A stretch of 16,030 nt of DNA. It comes from CAZHLD01 sp964533185. Lineage in GTDB: Bacteria; Acidobacteriota; Terriglobia; Acidiferrales; UBA7541. Made by a program: the position numbers and the translations under genes. The notes below the pieces were generated by a model. It did not search any database, was not told the origin of the DNA, and saw only the letters and a list, made by a program, of their open reading frames with translations. Each line of letters opens with the position of its first letter. Within the stretch, counting starts at the first letter, position 1. This document shows, piece after piece, positions 1 to 6,604 of this stretch. Location: contig CAZHLD010000072.1 of the NCBI GenBank assembly GCA_964533185.1, positions 1 to 16,030 of the forward strand, written 5' to 3'.

Positions 1-366
1 GGCCTTCTCGATGCCGCGCTTGAGCGCCATCGGGCTCGCGCCGGCCGCCACCGTCCGCACGCCTTCGCGGAAGATGGCCTGCGCCAGCACGGTCGCGGTG
101 GTGGTGCCGTCGCCGGCCACGTCGGAAGTCTTCGACGCGACCTCGCGTACCATTTGCGCGCCCATGTTCTCCAGCGGATCCCTCAGTTCAATTTCCTTGG
201 CCACGGTCACGCCGTCCTTGGTGATCACCGGCGAGCCGAACTTCTTCTCGATCACCGCATTGCGCCCCTTCGGGCCCAGCGTGATCTTCACGGCATCAGC
301 CAATATGTTGATGCCGCGCAGGATCGCCTGGCGTGAATTCTCACCAGTCACGATTTGCTTTGCCAT
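1..366 (-). CDS. groL: Chaperonin GroEL, N-terminal part (runs off the window)
   Basis: Large subunit of the GroEL-GroES cage that refolds cytosolic proteins with ATP. The first 122 codons are present; the rest lies beyond base 1. The protein opens MAKQIVTGENSRQAIL and contains the conserved LGPKGRNAVIEKKFG stretch and the nucleotide-binding VAGDGTTTATVLAQ motif, whose Asp and Thr-Thr-Thr contact ATP and magnesium in the family. The ATG at 366-364 follows a strong ribosome-binding site (AGGAGGG, 382-376). It lies 103 bases behind groES, so both are expected on one heat-shock transcript from the CIRCE promoter. The only oddity is truncation by the window edge. The family call is certain. Confidence 0.97.
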   Translation of the reverse strand, partial: MAKQIVTGENSRQAILRGINILADAVKITLGPKGRNAVIEKKFGSPVITKDGVTVAKEIELRDPLENMGAQMVREVASKTSDVAGDGTTTATVLAQAIFREGVRTVAAGASPMALKRGIEKA

Positions 367-469
367 TGCTCCTATCCCTCCTCGATGATTTCAAAACTGT
401 TCCGGCCTCGGGCCGGAGATAATGGTTGGACTTTTTTCGGTTGCTGGCCGTGTGCCAGCAATTGATAAC
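367..469 (-). other. groES-groL intercistronic region with two hairpins
   Basis: Two perfect inverted repeats lie between the chaperonin genes: an 8-base stem TTGCTGGC (441-448) with GCCAGCAA (454-461) around a 5-base loop, and a 7-base stem TCCGGCC (401-407) with GGCCGGA (411-417) around a 3-base loop. Read along the minus strand, neither is followed by a T-tract, so they are poor intrinsic terminators. They may affect processing or stability of the bicistronic mRNA. The hairpins are seen directly; the role is inference. Confidence 0.5.
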
Positions 470-784
470 TTAGCGCTTCGCGGCCTTGGCTGCGCCGCTG
501 AGTTTCGCCAGGATCTCTTCCTCGCGGAGGATCAGATACTCCTGGTCTTCGATCTTGATGTCGGTCCCGCCGTATTTGCCGAACAGGACCCGGTCGCCCG
601 CCTTTACGTCCAGCGGAACCCGTTGGCCCTTTTCGATTTTGCCGGCGCCAACGGCGATCACTTCGCCCTCTTGCGGCTTTTCCTTGGCCGTATCGGGGAT
701 GATGATCCCGCCCTTGACGCTTTCCTTCTCTTCAATCCGCCTGACCAGCACTCGGTCATGCAGGGGTGTGATATTCACTGCCAT
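470..784 (-). CDS. groES: Co-chaperonin GroES
   Basis: Heptameric lid of the GroEL chamber. The 104-residue protein has the family length (usually 94-104). It starts MAVNITPLHDRVLVRR, has the mobile-loop region with KGGIIIPDTAKEKPQEGEV at about residues 24-42, and continues with DRVLFGKYGGTDIKI and EYLILREEEILA. An alternative upstream in-frame ATG at 934 was rejected: it would add 50 non-homologous residues and read back through the CIRCE operator and promoter. The chosen ATG (784-782) has GGAGGG at 799-794. It is the first gene of the groES-groL operon and should be repressed by HrcA through CIRCE. Confidence 0.97.
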   Translation of the reverse strand: MAVNITPLHDRVLVRRIEEKESVKGGIIIPDTAKEKPQEGEVIAVGAGKIEKGQRVPLDVKAGDRVLFGKYGGTDIKIEDQEYLILREEEILAKLSGAAKAAKR

Positions 785-843
785 CGTTGCTTGCCCTCCG
801 TTCCATGTGTCGGGAATTATGCAGATGGAGCGCTTAAACCGCC

Positions 844-870
844 TTAGCACTCTCCTGATGCGAGTGCTAA
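844..870 (-). promoter_or_regulatory. CIRCE operator (HrcA binding site)
   Basis: A perfect match to the CIRCE consensus TTAGCACTC-N9-GAGTGCTAA, with arms at 844-852 and 862-870. HrcA is the established repressor that binds this element upstream of groESL and dnaK operons. Here the distal arm overlaps the -10 box of the promoter, so bound HrcA would block RNA polymerase directly. The hrcA gene itself is not in the window. Confidence 0.97.
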
Positions 871-897
871 TATAGTCGGGATACAATTTGTTGTCAA
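869..897 (-). promoter_or_regulatory. groES-groL promoter (sigma-70 type)
   Basis: On the minus strand, a perfect -35 TTGACA (897-892) is separated by 17 bases from -10 TATATT (874-869), which overlaps the first base pairs of CIRCE. Consensus strength with vegetative spacing is typical of CIRCE-controlled chaperonin operons, where heat induction comes from derepression rather than an alternative sigma factor. The inferred transcript start lies around 862 and leaves a leader of roughly 80 bases. Confidence 0.85.
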
Positions 898-998
898 GGA
901 CTAGATATGACTGCCGCGACCACCCAATGGCCAAGACTTGCAGCTAAGTCATTATATTGCAATCAGATAGAGCGATGGGGATTTGACTCTTACTTTTC

Positions 999-1028
999 TT
1001 GGCGGCTGGGCCTGCCTGCGGATAGAAT
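999..1028 (+). promoter_or_regulatory. Possible promoter of mobA
   Basis: TTGGCG (999-1004), an 18-base spacer and TAGAAT (1023-1028) form a moderate sigma-70-like match about 30 bases before the mobA start. This spacer between the divergent groES promoter and mobA must hold a rightward promoter, but the match is only fair, so the assignment is tentative. Confidence 0.35.
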
Positions 1029-1057
1029 CTTCGATCTCTCGGCGTATGATTCGAGCG

Positions 1058-1672
1058 ATGAGCGACCCGAACCCCGTAGCAGGCTTCATCCTTGCCGGCG
1101 GCGCAAGCTCACGGATGGGTGTGAATAAGGCGCGCATGGAGATTTCTGGTACTTCGCTTTTGCATCGAACCGCCCGGCTGCTCCAGCCTCTCGTTACGGA
1201 TATGGCTGTAATTGGTCCGCCGGATTGCTATTCGCAGATGGGCTTGCGCCTTGTGCCCGACGATCGCCCGGGCCTGGGCCCGTTGGGCGGGATTGCCACT
1301 GCACTGCGCGTTTCGTCCTCTCCCTGGAATCTGATTGTGGGCTGCGACCTACCCTACCTTACCGGCGAATGGCTGCATTTCCTTCTGCGCCGCGCGCTCG
1401 CCTCCTCTGCCGACGCCCTGCTGCCCGAGACCGCCCGCGGCCCCGAGCCGCTCTGCGCCATGTACCATCGCCGCTGCCTGGCGTCGATCCTGGCGGCAAT
1501 CGAGCGGAACAATCTCAAAATCACGCAGGGTCTCTCCGCTTGCGTTGTTGAGATAATCCCGGAAGCGGAGTGGAAAGCGTTTGATTCCGGCGGGCGGCTG
1601 TTCAAGAATATGAACGCGCCAGCCGACTACGAGGAGGCTCGGGCGTTCTTTGAGGGGGAGGGCACGCGTTGA
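1058..1672 (+). CDS. mobA: Molybdenum cofactor guanylyltransferase MobA
   Basis: Transfers GMP from GTP to molybdopterin-molybdate, giving the guanine dinucleotide form of the cofactor used by DMSO-reductase-family enzymes in the cytoplasm. The 204-residue product has the usual length. It shows the nucleotidyltransferase signature LAGGASSRMGVNKA at residues 12-25, PGLGPLGGIATAL at about 71-83 and the metal-site motif CDLPYL near 96-101, and ends in the typical MNAPADYEEA segment. ATG 1058 was chosen because it begins right before the Rossmann-like strand (VAGFILAGG); ATG 1046 is also possible and neither has a strong ribosome-binding site. Its stop overlaps the start of the following ABC ATPase. 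No other molybdenum cofactor genes are in the window. Confidence 0.9.
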   Translation: MSDPNPVAGFILAGGASSRMGVNKARMEISGTSLLHRTARLLQPLVTDMAVIGPPDCYSQMGLRLVPDDRPGLGPLGGIATALRVSSSPWNLIVGCDLPYLTGEWLHFLLRRALASSADALLPETARGPEPLCAMYHRRCLASILAAIERNNLKITQGLSACVVEIIPEAEWKAFDSGGRLFKNMNAPADYEEARAFFEGEGTR

Positions 1673-2433
1673 GCGATCACTACATTGAGTTCCGCGGCAT
1701 CTCCAAGGCGTTCGACGAAAACCCGGTGTTGCACGATGTCAGTTTCCACGTCGACCGCGGCGAGACCGCCGTTATCCTGGGACGCAGCGGCGTGGGCAAA
1801 TCAGTTGCGCTCAAGCACATTATGGGATTTCTCAAGCCGGACGCCGGGCGCGTGGTTGTCGCCGGGCAGGACATCACCGATTGGGAAGAGGATCAGCTCG
1901 CCGCAGTTCGAAAAAAAGTCACCATGGTCTTTCAGTCCGGCGCGCTATTTGACTCCCTCACGGTCGCCGAAAACGTTGCCTTCCCTCTCGATGGCCGGGA
2001 CGGTCTCACCGACCAAGAGCGCGATGCCCGCGTTCGGGAGCTTTTGGAAATGCTCGAAGTGGCCGACCTGGCAGATAAGCTCCCCTCCGAGCTGAGCACC
2101 GGAACCAAACGCGCCGTGGCCATCGCGCGCGCACTGGCCCAGGACCCCGAGGCCATCCTTTACGACGAGCCAACCACGATGGTTGATCCCCTGATGGCCG
2201 CGCACACCGGCGACCTGATCCTGAAGCTGAAAGAAAAATTTCACAAGACCTCGATTGTCGTGACCCACGACACCCATCTGGCCCGCAAGCTGGCCGACCG
2301 CGTCATCTTCCTCCAGGACGGCCGCGTCGCCTTTTTCGGTTCCTGGGCCGAGTTCGAGGCCACACCCGACACCTTCTTGCGCGATTTCCGCCTCCTCGAT
2401 GACCTGATCCCCGCGCTGGACCTGACGCCTTGA
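1669..2433 (+). CDS. MlaF-like ABC transporter ATP-binding protein
   Basis: A 254-residue ATPase subunit resembling the Mla/Ttg2/Mce lipid-transport group (MlaF), which drives phospholipid movement between inner and outer membranes. Walker A is GRSGVGKS (38-45). The Q-loop segment VFQSGALFDSLTVAENVAFPL (88 onward) is a hallmark of MlaF, Walker B is ILYDEP (163-168), and the switch His is H200. The signature reads LSTG (142-145) instead of LSGG, and the D-loop has MVDP instead of GLDP. The start is TTG 1669, overlapping the mobA TGA (TTGA), with a GGGGGAGG ribosome-binding site just upstream, so translation is probably coupled. No mlaE permease or mlaD MCE-domain gene is adjacent, so the partner must be elsewhere. 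ATPase family certain, MlaF subgroup likely. Confidence 0.85.
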   Translation: MSDHYIEFRGISKAFDENPVLHDVSFHVDRGETAVILGRSGVGKSVALKHIMGFLKPDAGRVVVAGQDITDWEEDQLAAVRKKVTMVFQSGALFDSLTVAENVAFPLDGRDGLTDQERDARVRELLEMLEVADLADKLPSELSTGTKRAVAIARALAQDPEAILYDEPTTMVDPLMAAHTGDLILKLKEKFHKTSIVVTHDTHLARKLADRVIFLQDGRVAFFGSWAEFEATPDTFLRDFRLLDDLIPALDLTP

Positions 2434-2575
2434 GCCGTCGCCGATTGCCAGTGCTGCTTGGCTTTCTCTTTCATTTTCATCTCAATCGAGGAAACTCTGC
2501 GGTATCTTGCGGCGTCGCACTTGCCGGGGCCGGCACGCATCCATCAGCGAACGCTCGGAAGGAGCCGCTCAACCA

Positions 2576-4600
2576 ATGAGCAAAGAGTTCAAGCCCTTCA
2601 TTCCCGAAGACTCGCGCGAACCCGAGATGACCGTGAAAGCGGTCCTGCTGGGCGTGTTCCTCTCGGCGCTGTTTGGCGCGGCCAACGCCTACCTGGCCAT
2701 GCGCGCCGGCCAGACCATTGCCGCCACCATTCCCGCTGCGGTGATTGCCATTGCCGCCTTCCGGCTGCCGTTTTTCCGCGGCGGCGTGCTCGAACAGAAC
2801 ATCGCCCGCACGGCCGCCTCGGTCGGCGAAGCGCTTGTGGCGGGCGTCGCCTTTACCGTCCCTGCGTTTCTGCTCGCTGGCATCTGGCCCAACCTGGCTG
2901 AGCGCTTCTGGGACGCCGCGCTGCTGATGCTCGCCGGCGGCCTGCTCGGCGTTTTCTTCATCATCATTCTGCGTCGGCCTTTGTGCGTGGAAGCCGACTT
3001 GCCGTTTCCCGAGGCCACCGCCTGCACCGAAGTGGTCAAGGCCGGCCAGCACGGCTCCACCGAAGCGCCTCGCTTTGTCTTCGGCGCGCTGGGCATCGGC
3101 GCGGCGCTTCAGTTCCTGACCAACAGCCGCGGCTTCCAGCTCTTCCGCGAAAATGTCGGCGGCTTCATCGAGCTGCCCAGGGTCATCATCAGCCGCTTCT
3201 ACGGTGATTCGCCCGCGAAGAGCACGGTTCACGGAGGCGCCGTTCCGTATGCTTCGCCGCTGGCCTCCCCCGCACTGATGGGCATCGGCTACATCATCGG
3301 CCCGCGCCTGGCGGCCATCAACTTCTCCGGTACGGCCATCGCCTGGTGGGTGCTGATTCCCCTGGTGCTTTTCATTGACCCGGAGTTGCCGCATCGGCTG
3401 CAGGTGCCCGGCCAGCCGCCGCTCGGGTGGGACGTCATCAGCTACACGGTTTGGTTCAACATCGTTCGGCCGATTGCGGTTGGCACCATGCTTGTCGCCG
3501 CGCTCTACACGCTTTACACCATGCGCGAATCGCTGCTGGCGTCGATTCGCGGCGCCCTGGGTGCCCGCGCCAAGACCAACTTGGCCGCGCTCTCCAGCCG
3601 TCTCGAACGCGATATTCCCCTGCGCTGGGTGGTGATCTCCATCGCCCTGCTGATCCTGCCGATTCTTTTCATCTACTACCGCTTCACCCAGAGCTGGGGC
3701 ATCGCGCTGTTGGCGACGCTGGTGATGATGGTGGTGGGTTTCATTCTTTCGGCCATCGGCGGCTATCTCGTCGGACTGATTGGCAGCAGCAACCAGCCTG
3801 TCTCTGGTCTGACGCTGACCGCGCTGGTTATTGCGGCGCTTCTGATGGTTGGAGTCGGCGTTCGCGGCACGGCTGGCGTGGCGGCTGTGCTGGGCGTCGC
3901 CTCGGTGGTCTGTATCGCCTGTTCCGTGGCAGGCAGCCTGATCCAGGACCTTAAGGCCGGCTATCAGTTGGGCGGCACGCCGTGGAAGATGCAGGTCGCG
4001 GAAATCATCAGCGTAACCGCGCTGGCCTTTTTCCTGATGTGGCCCATCCTTGCCCTGCACAAGACCTACGTCATCGGCAGCCGCGCGCTGCCCGCCCCGC
4101 AGGCCGGTCTGATGGCCACGCTCGCGCAGGGAATTGTCGCGGGTGAAATGGCCTGGGGACTCGTCCTGATGGGCTGCGTCTTCGGCCTGGCGCTGATCAT
4201 GATTGACGCGCCGGCGCCCATGCTGATTGCCGTCGGCATGTACCTGCCGTTTGAGACTACCTCGGCCATTTTTGTCGGCGGCATGTTGAAGTGGATCGCC
4301 GACCTGATCGCCGCGCGAAGAAAACTCTCCACTGCGGCCAAAGATACATTCGAACAACGCGGCACCTTGCTGGCTTCCGGCCTTATCGCCGGAGAAGCCT
4401 TACTTGCCATCGTGCTCTCGGTCGGCTTCATCCTGGCCGAAGCCCGCGGCTACGCGGGCTTCTCCTTCACTAAATTGTTCACGGGCCAAGCGGAGCTTCA
4501 CGTGTTTCACCAGTATGGCGGCTGGCTCTCTCTGATTGTATTCGCAGTTGTGGCGGGAATTCTGATTCGTGGGCCCTTCCGCAAGGGTCTGCCTGAATAG
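2576..4600 (+). CDS. OPT-family oligopeptide (or metal-chelate) transporter
   Basis: A 674-residue, very hydrophobic inner-membrane protein with many predicted membrane spans. The order of segments fits the OPT superfamily: an N-terminal EMTVKAVLLGVFLSALFG followed by NAYLAMRAGQTIAATIPAAV, a long loop region near residues 140-240, and later GSSNQPVSGLTLTALVIAA and IMIDAPAPMLIAVGMYLP, typical of bacterial OPT members. The family imports small peptides or metal-siderophore complexes by proton coupling; the substrate cannot be read from the sequence. ATG 2576 was chosen because GGAAGGAG lies 11 bases upstream and homology-like sequence begins there; an upstream in-frame start would add an arginine-rich, unlikely leader. 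It follows the ABC gene by 142 bases in the same direction, with no clear promoter seen between. Confidence 0.9.
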   Translation: MSKEFKPFIPEDSREPEMTVKAVLLGVFLSALFGAANAYLAMRAGQTIAATIPAAVIAIAAFRLPFFRGGVLEQNIARTAASVGEALVAGVAFTVPAFLLAGIWPNLAERFWDAALLMLAGGLLGVFFIIILRRPLCVEADLPFPEATACTEVVKAGQHGSTEAPRFVFGALGIGAALQFLTNSRGFQLFRENVGGFIELPRVIISRFYGDSPAKSTVHGGAVPYASPLASPALMGIGYIIGPRLAAINFSGTAIAWWVLIPLVLFIDPELPHRLQVPGQPPLGWDVISYTVWFNIVRPIAVGTMLVAALYTLYTMRESLLASIRGALGARAKTNLAALSSRLERDIPLRWVVISIALLILPILFIYYRFTQSWGIALLATLVMMVVGFILSAIGGYLVGLIGSSNQPVSGLTLTALVIAALLMVGVGVRGTAGVAAVLGVASVVCIACSVAGSLIQDLKAGYQLGGTPWKMQVAEIISVTALAFFLMWPILALHKTYVIGSRALPAPQAGLMATLAQGIVAGEMAWGLVLMGCVFGLALIMIDAPAPMLIAVGMYLPFETTSAIFVGGMLKWIADLIAARRKLSTAAKDTFEQRGTLLASGLIAGEALLAIVLSVGFILAEARGYAGFSFTKLFTGQAELHVFHQYGGWLSLIVFAVVAGILIRGPFRKGLPE

Positions 4601-4603
4601 CTT

Positions 4604-4633
4604 ATGTAGCGCCGGGGCAGGGCCCCCGGCATC
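4604..4633. repeat. Dispersed hairpin repeat, copy 1
   Basis: The unit begins ATGTAGCGCCGGGGCAGGG and closes with CCCCCGGCATC; GCCGGGG pairs with CCCCGGC to form a strong stem. It begins 4 bases after the OPT transporter stop. The same unit recurs seven or more times in this window. Confidence 0.85.
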
Positions 4634-4670
4634 GGGCTCTTGCACGCCCGCATCTCCGGTGCCCGCCCCG

Positions 4671-4726
4671 GCATCTTTTCCGAAAACGCCGCAATCGGCA
4701 CTCCCTCCGCACCGATCACCGTCGCC
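4671..4726 (-). pseudogene. Probable remnant of a ribD 3' end
   Basis: Read on the minus strand, this stretch encodes TVIGAEGVPIAAFSEKMPG, which resembles KLLGADGVPFAAVAGQMPG in the intact ribD (about residues 327-346, bases 5570-5622). A by-eye ungapped nucleotide alignment of 4671-4723 with 5570-5622 gives 38 of 53 identities, well above chance. The fragment has no start, no catalytic part, and hairpin repeats on both sides. It sits just downstream of ribE, the gene after ribD. It most likely derives from a duplication or rearrangement mediated by the flanking repeats. The similarity is seen; the origin is inferred. Confidence 0.5.
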
Positions 4727-4756
4727 ATGTAGCGCCGGGGCAGGGCCCCCGGCATC
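4727..4756. repeat. Dispersed hairpin repeat, copy 2
   Basis: Identical to copy 1 (4604-4633), including the following GGGCTCTT, so the duplicated unit extends past the hairpin itself. Confidence 0.85.
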
Positions 4757-4765
4757 GGGCTCTTC

Positions 4766-4796
4766 ATGTTGTGTCGGGGCAGGGGCCCCGGCATCT
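4766..4796. repeat. Dispersed hairpin repeat, copy 3 (variant)
   Basis: A diverged copy (TGTTGTGTCGGGGCAGGGG, then CCCCGGCATC) with a shorter palindrome than copies 1 and 2. The last part coincides with the terminator-like structure described separately. Confidence 0.75.
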
Positions 4797-4805
4797 TTTC
4801 TTTTT
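4775..4805 (+). terminator. Possible intrinsic terminator after the OPT gene
   Basis: Stem CGGGGC (4775-4780) and GCCCCG (4785-4790) around the loop AGGG is followed, after GCATC, by the T-rich run TTTTCTTTTT (4795-4804). It lies between converging genes and would stop rightward transcripts before they enter ribE. The five-base gap before the T-run weakens the call. It appears to have been built from a dispersed repeat unit. Confidence 0.4.
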
Positions 4806-5449
4806 CAGAAGCCTTGCGCCTTCAGCTCTTCGATGGTCAGTCGAGTGGACCGCACACTTCCGCGTGCTTCCAGCAGCCGCTCGAGGTGTTTCGCCAGCAT
4901 GTCACATTCGACGTTGACCCCGTCGCCCACCGCAAGCACTCGCACGTTAGTCTGTGTGTAGGTATAGGGAATGATTGCTACGTCCAAGACGCCGTCGTGC
5001 CAGCCGGCCACGGTCAGACTGATCCCGTCAATCGAAATCGAGCCTTTCATCGCCACGTAGCGCCACATCTCCTCGGGCACGCGCACCGAAAGCCACCAGT
5101 TCTCCCCCTCTGGTTCGAGGCGCGTCACCCGCCCAATGCCGTCCACGTGTCCCTGCACGAAGTGCCCGCCAAACTCTTTCCCCGCTGTCATAGGCCTTTC
5201 CAGGTTGACTGGCGCGCCCGCCTTCATCTCGCCGAAGGCCGTCTTTCGCAGCGTCTCTCCGGACAGGTCTGCCGAAAACGATTCCTTGTCCTTTGCAACC
5301 ACGGTCAGGCAGCAACCATTCACAGCGATGCTATTGGCGATCGCAAGCGCCCGGGCAACTTCCGGTGCGCGAATTCTCAGCCGACCGCCCTCGGGGGTTT
5401 GGTCGAGCGATGCCACCGTTCCTGTTGCTTCAATGATTCCCGTAAACAT
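4805..5449 (-). CDS. ribE: Riboflavin synthase, alpha subunit
   Basis: Dismutates two molecules of 6,7-dimethyl-8-ribityllumazine into riboflavin and the pyrimidinedione precursor, the last step of riboflavin synthesis. The 214-residue product has the usual length and two lumazine-binding beta-barrel repeats. The first starts MFTGIIEATG and contains VNGCCLTV (43-50); the second follows GHVDG (100-104) and contains SIDGISLTV. A C-terminal helix follows (NVECDMLAKHLERLL) for trimer contact. The gene starts 20 bases inside the 3' end of ribD, so translational coupling is likely. The stop (4807-4805) abuts the convergent repeat-rich gap. Also named ribC in some organisms. Confidence 0.96.
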   Translation of the reverse strand: MFTGIIEATGTVASLDQTPEGGRLRIRAPEVARALAIANSIAVNGCCLTVVAKDKESFSADLSGETLRKTAFGEMKAGAPVNLERPMTAGKEFGGHFVQGHVDGIGRVTRLEPEGENWWLSVRVPEEMWRYVAMKGSISIDGISLTVAGWHDGVLDVAIIPYTYTQTNVRVLAVGDGVNVECDMLAKHLERLLEARGSVRSTRLTIEELKAQGF

Positions 5450-6599
5450 CGCGCAAGTACCCTTCTACCATAAAGTCCGGGCCGAAGCGCCGCATCGCAT
5501 GGATCCGCAGCGGGGGAAGGGAAGCCACACTCTTGCCCTTCTTGTAGCGCCGGGGCAGGGCCCCCGGCATCTGACCCGCAACCGCTGCGAACGGCACGCC
5601 GTCCGCCCCGAGCAGTTTGGGCGCGTAAAACAACACGAGCTTGTCCACCACTTCCGCTTCCAGCGCCGCACCGTTCACCCGCGCCCCGCCTTCAATCATC
5701 AGCGTGAGGAGCTCTCGCTTTCCCAAATCCTCGACCACTGCCTTGAAATCAATCTGGGTCTTCTGGCCGCGGATACGGACCACCTCGACTCCAGCCTTTT
5801 TCAGCGCGCGTGCCCGGGGCGAGTCCGCTGCTGCGCGCGTGTACACAAGCACATCGCCCTGCGCCGTTCGCACCAGCTTCGATCTCCGCGGCAGGCGCAG
5901 CCGCGAATCCAGCACCACGCGCACCAGCGGCCGGCGCCGCGGCAACCCGGTGCGGTCGGTGAGCAGCGGGTTGTCGGCCATCACCGTGCCAATCCCGGTC
6001 AAGACTGCGTCAGCGGCATGGCGCATCTGCTGCACCTCGGCGCGTGACTCCTCCGACGTAATCCACAGGCTCACCGAGGCCGCCCGCCGCGGCGCCGCGA
6101 TGCGGCCATCGAGCGTCAGCGCCACCTTCATCGTTACCAGCGGTCGCTTCGTCGTAATCCAGCGGGCAAAGCCTTCGTTCAGTTGGCGGGCCTCCTCCTT
6201 GCGCAGGCCAATCTCCACCTTTACGCCAGCCGCGCGCAACTTCTCCAAGCCCCGCCCTGCCACTTCTGGATTGGGGTCCTTCATCGCCGCCACCACGCGC
6301 CGCACTCCCGCCGCAATCAGCGCCTCCGTGCACGGTCCGGTGCGGCCCGTATGGCAGCACGGCTCGAGGTTGAGGTAGAGCGTCGCGCCCCGCGCGTATT
6401 CGCCTGCGGTTTCTAGCGCGATCACTTCCGCGTGCTTGCGACCCTCGTAAGTGTGAAATCCTTCGCCGACCGCGCGCCCATCCCGCACCAGCACCGCTCC
6501 GACCATCGGATTCGGACTCGCCAGCGCAGCTCCCCGTCGCGCCAGGTCGAGCGAGCGCGCCATCCAGTGGTCGTCGGAATAGACTTGTTGCGCCGCCAT
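5430..6599 (-). CDS. ribD: Bifunctional riboflavin deaminase/reductase RibD
   Basis: Carries out the second and third steps of riboflavin synthesis: deamination of the diaminopyrimidine ribosylamino phosphate, then NADPH-dependent reduction of the ribose. The 389-residue protein has an N-terminal zinc deaminase domain with HAE (56-58) and PCCHTGRTGPC (80-90, supplying the zinc cysteines), and a C-terminal reductase domain from about 152 (KRPLVTMKVALTLDGRIA, LMIEGGARVNGAALE). Odd feature: residues 344-352, MPGALPRRY, are encoded by a copy of the dispersed hairpin repeat (5541-5571), inserted in frame between conserved GVPFAAVAG and LPPLRIHAMRRFGPDFMVEGYL. The start ATG is 5 bases after the ftsY stop and has no clear ribosome-binding site, suggesting coupling. 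Confidence 0.96.
   Translation of the reverse strand: MAAQQVYSDDHWMARSLDLARRGAALASPNPMVGAVLVRDGRAVGEGFHTYEGRKHAEVIALETAGEYARGATLYLNLEPCCHTGRTGPCTEALIAAGVRRVVAAMKDPNPEVAGRGLEKLRAAGVKVEIGLRKEEARQLNEGFARWITTKRPLVTMKVALTLDGRIAAPRRAASVSLWITSEESRAEVQQMRHAADAVLTGIGTVMADNPLLTDRTGLPRRRPLVRVVLDSRLRLPRRSKLVRTAQGDVLVYTRAAADSPRARALKKAGVEVVRIRGQKTQIDFKAVVEDLGKRELLTLMIEGGARVNGAALEAEVVDKLVLFYAPKLLGADGVPFAAVAGQMPGALPRRYKKGKSVASLPPLRIHAMRRFGPDFMVEGYLRDVYGNH
5541..5571. repeat. Dispersed hairpin repeat, copy 4, inside ribD
   Basis: CTTGTAGCGCCGGGGCAGGG continuing to CCCCCGGCATC, matching copies 1 and 2 across the whole unit. It lies in the coding sequence of ribD and is read without a stop on the minus strand, giving MPGALPRRY and the flanking residues. 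Confidence 0.85.
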
Positions 6600-6604
6600 G
6601 CGGG

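Noticed and set aside
785..934. N-terminal extension of GroES from an upstream ATG at 934
   Set aside because: The extension would translate the promoter and CIRCE operator and does not resemble any GroES. The internal ATG at 784 has a good ribosome-binding site.
938..958. Promoter for mobA formed by TTGCAG and TATATT
   Set aside because: The spacing is only 9 bases, too short for RNA polymerase. The TTGGCG/TAGAAT pair further downstream is a better candidate.
2477..4357. An uninterrupted 626-codon frame antisense to the OPT transporter
   Set aside because: The plus strand encodes a clear OPT protein. The antisense product is a low-complexity, His/Arg/Gln/Asp-rich chain with no domain, as expected from the complement of a GC-rich membrane-protein gene.
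4507..4794. A 95-codon minus-strand frame containing repeated MPGALPRRY peptides
   Set aside because: The frame is made of the hairpin repeats and the ribD-like fragment and runs into the end of the OPT gene in antisense. There is no ribosome-binding site or homologous whole protein.
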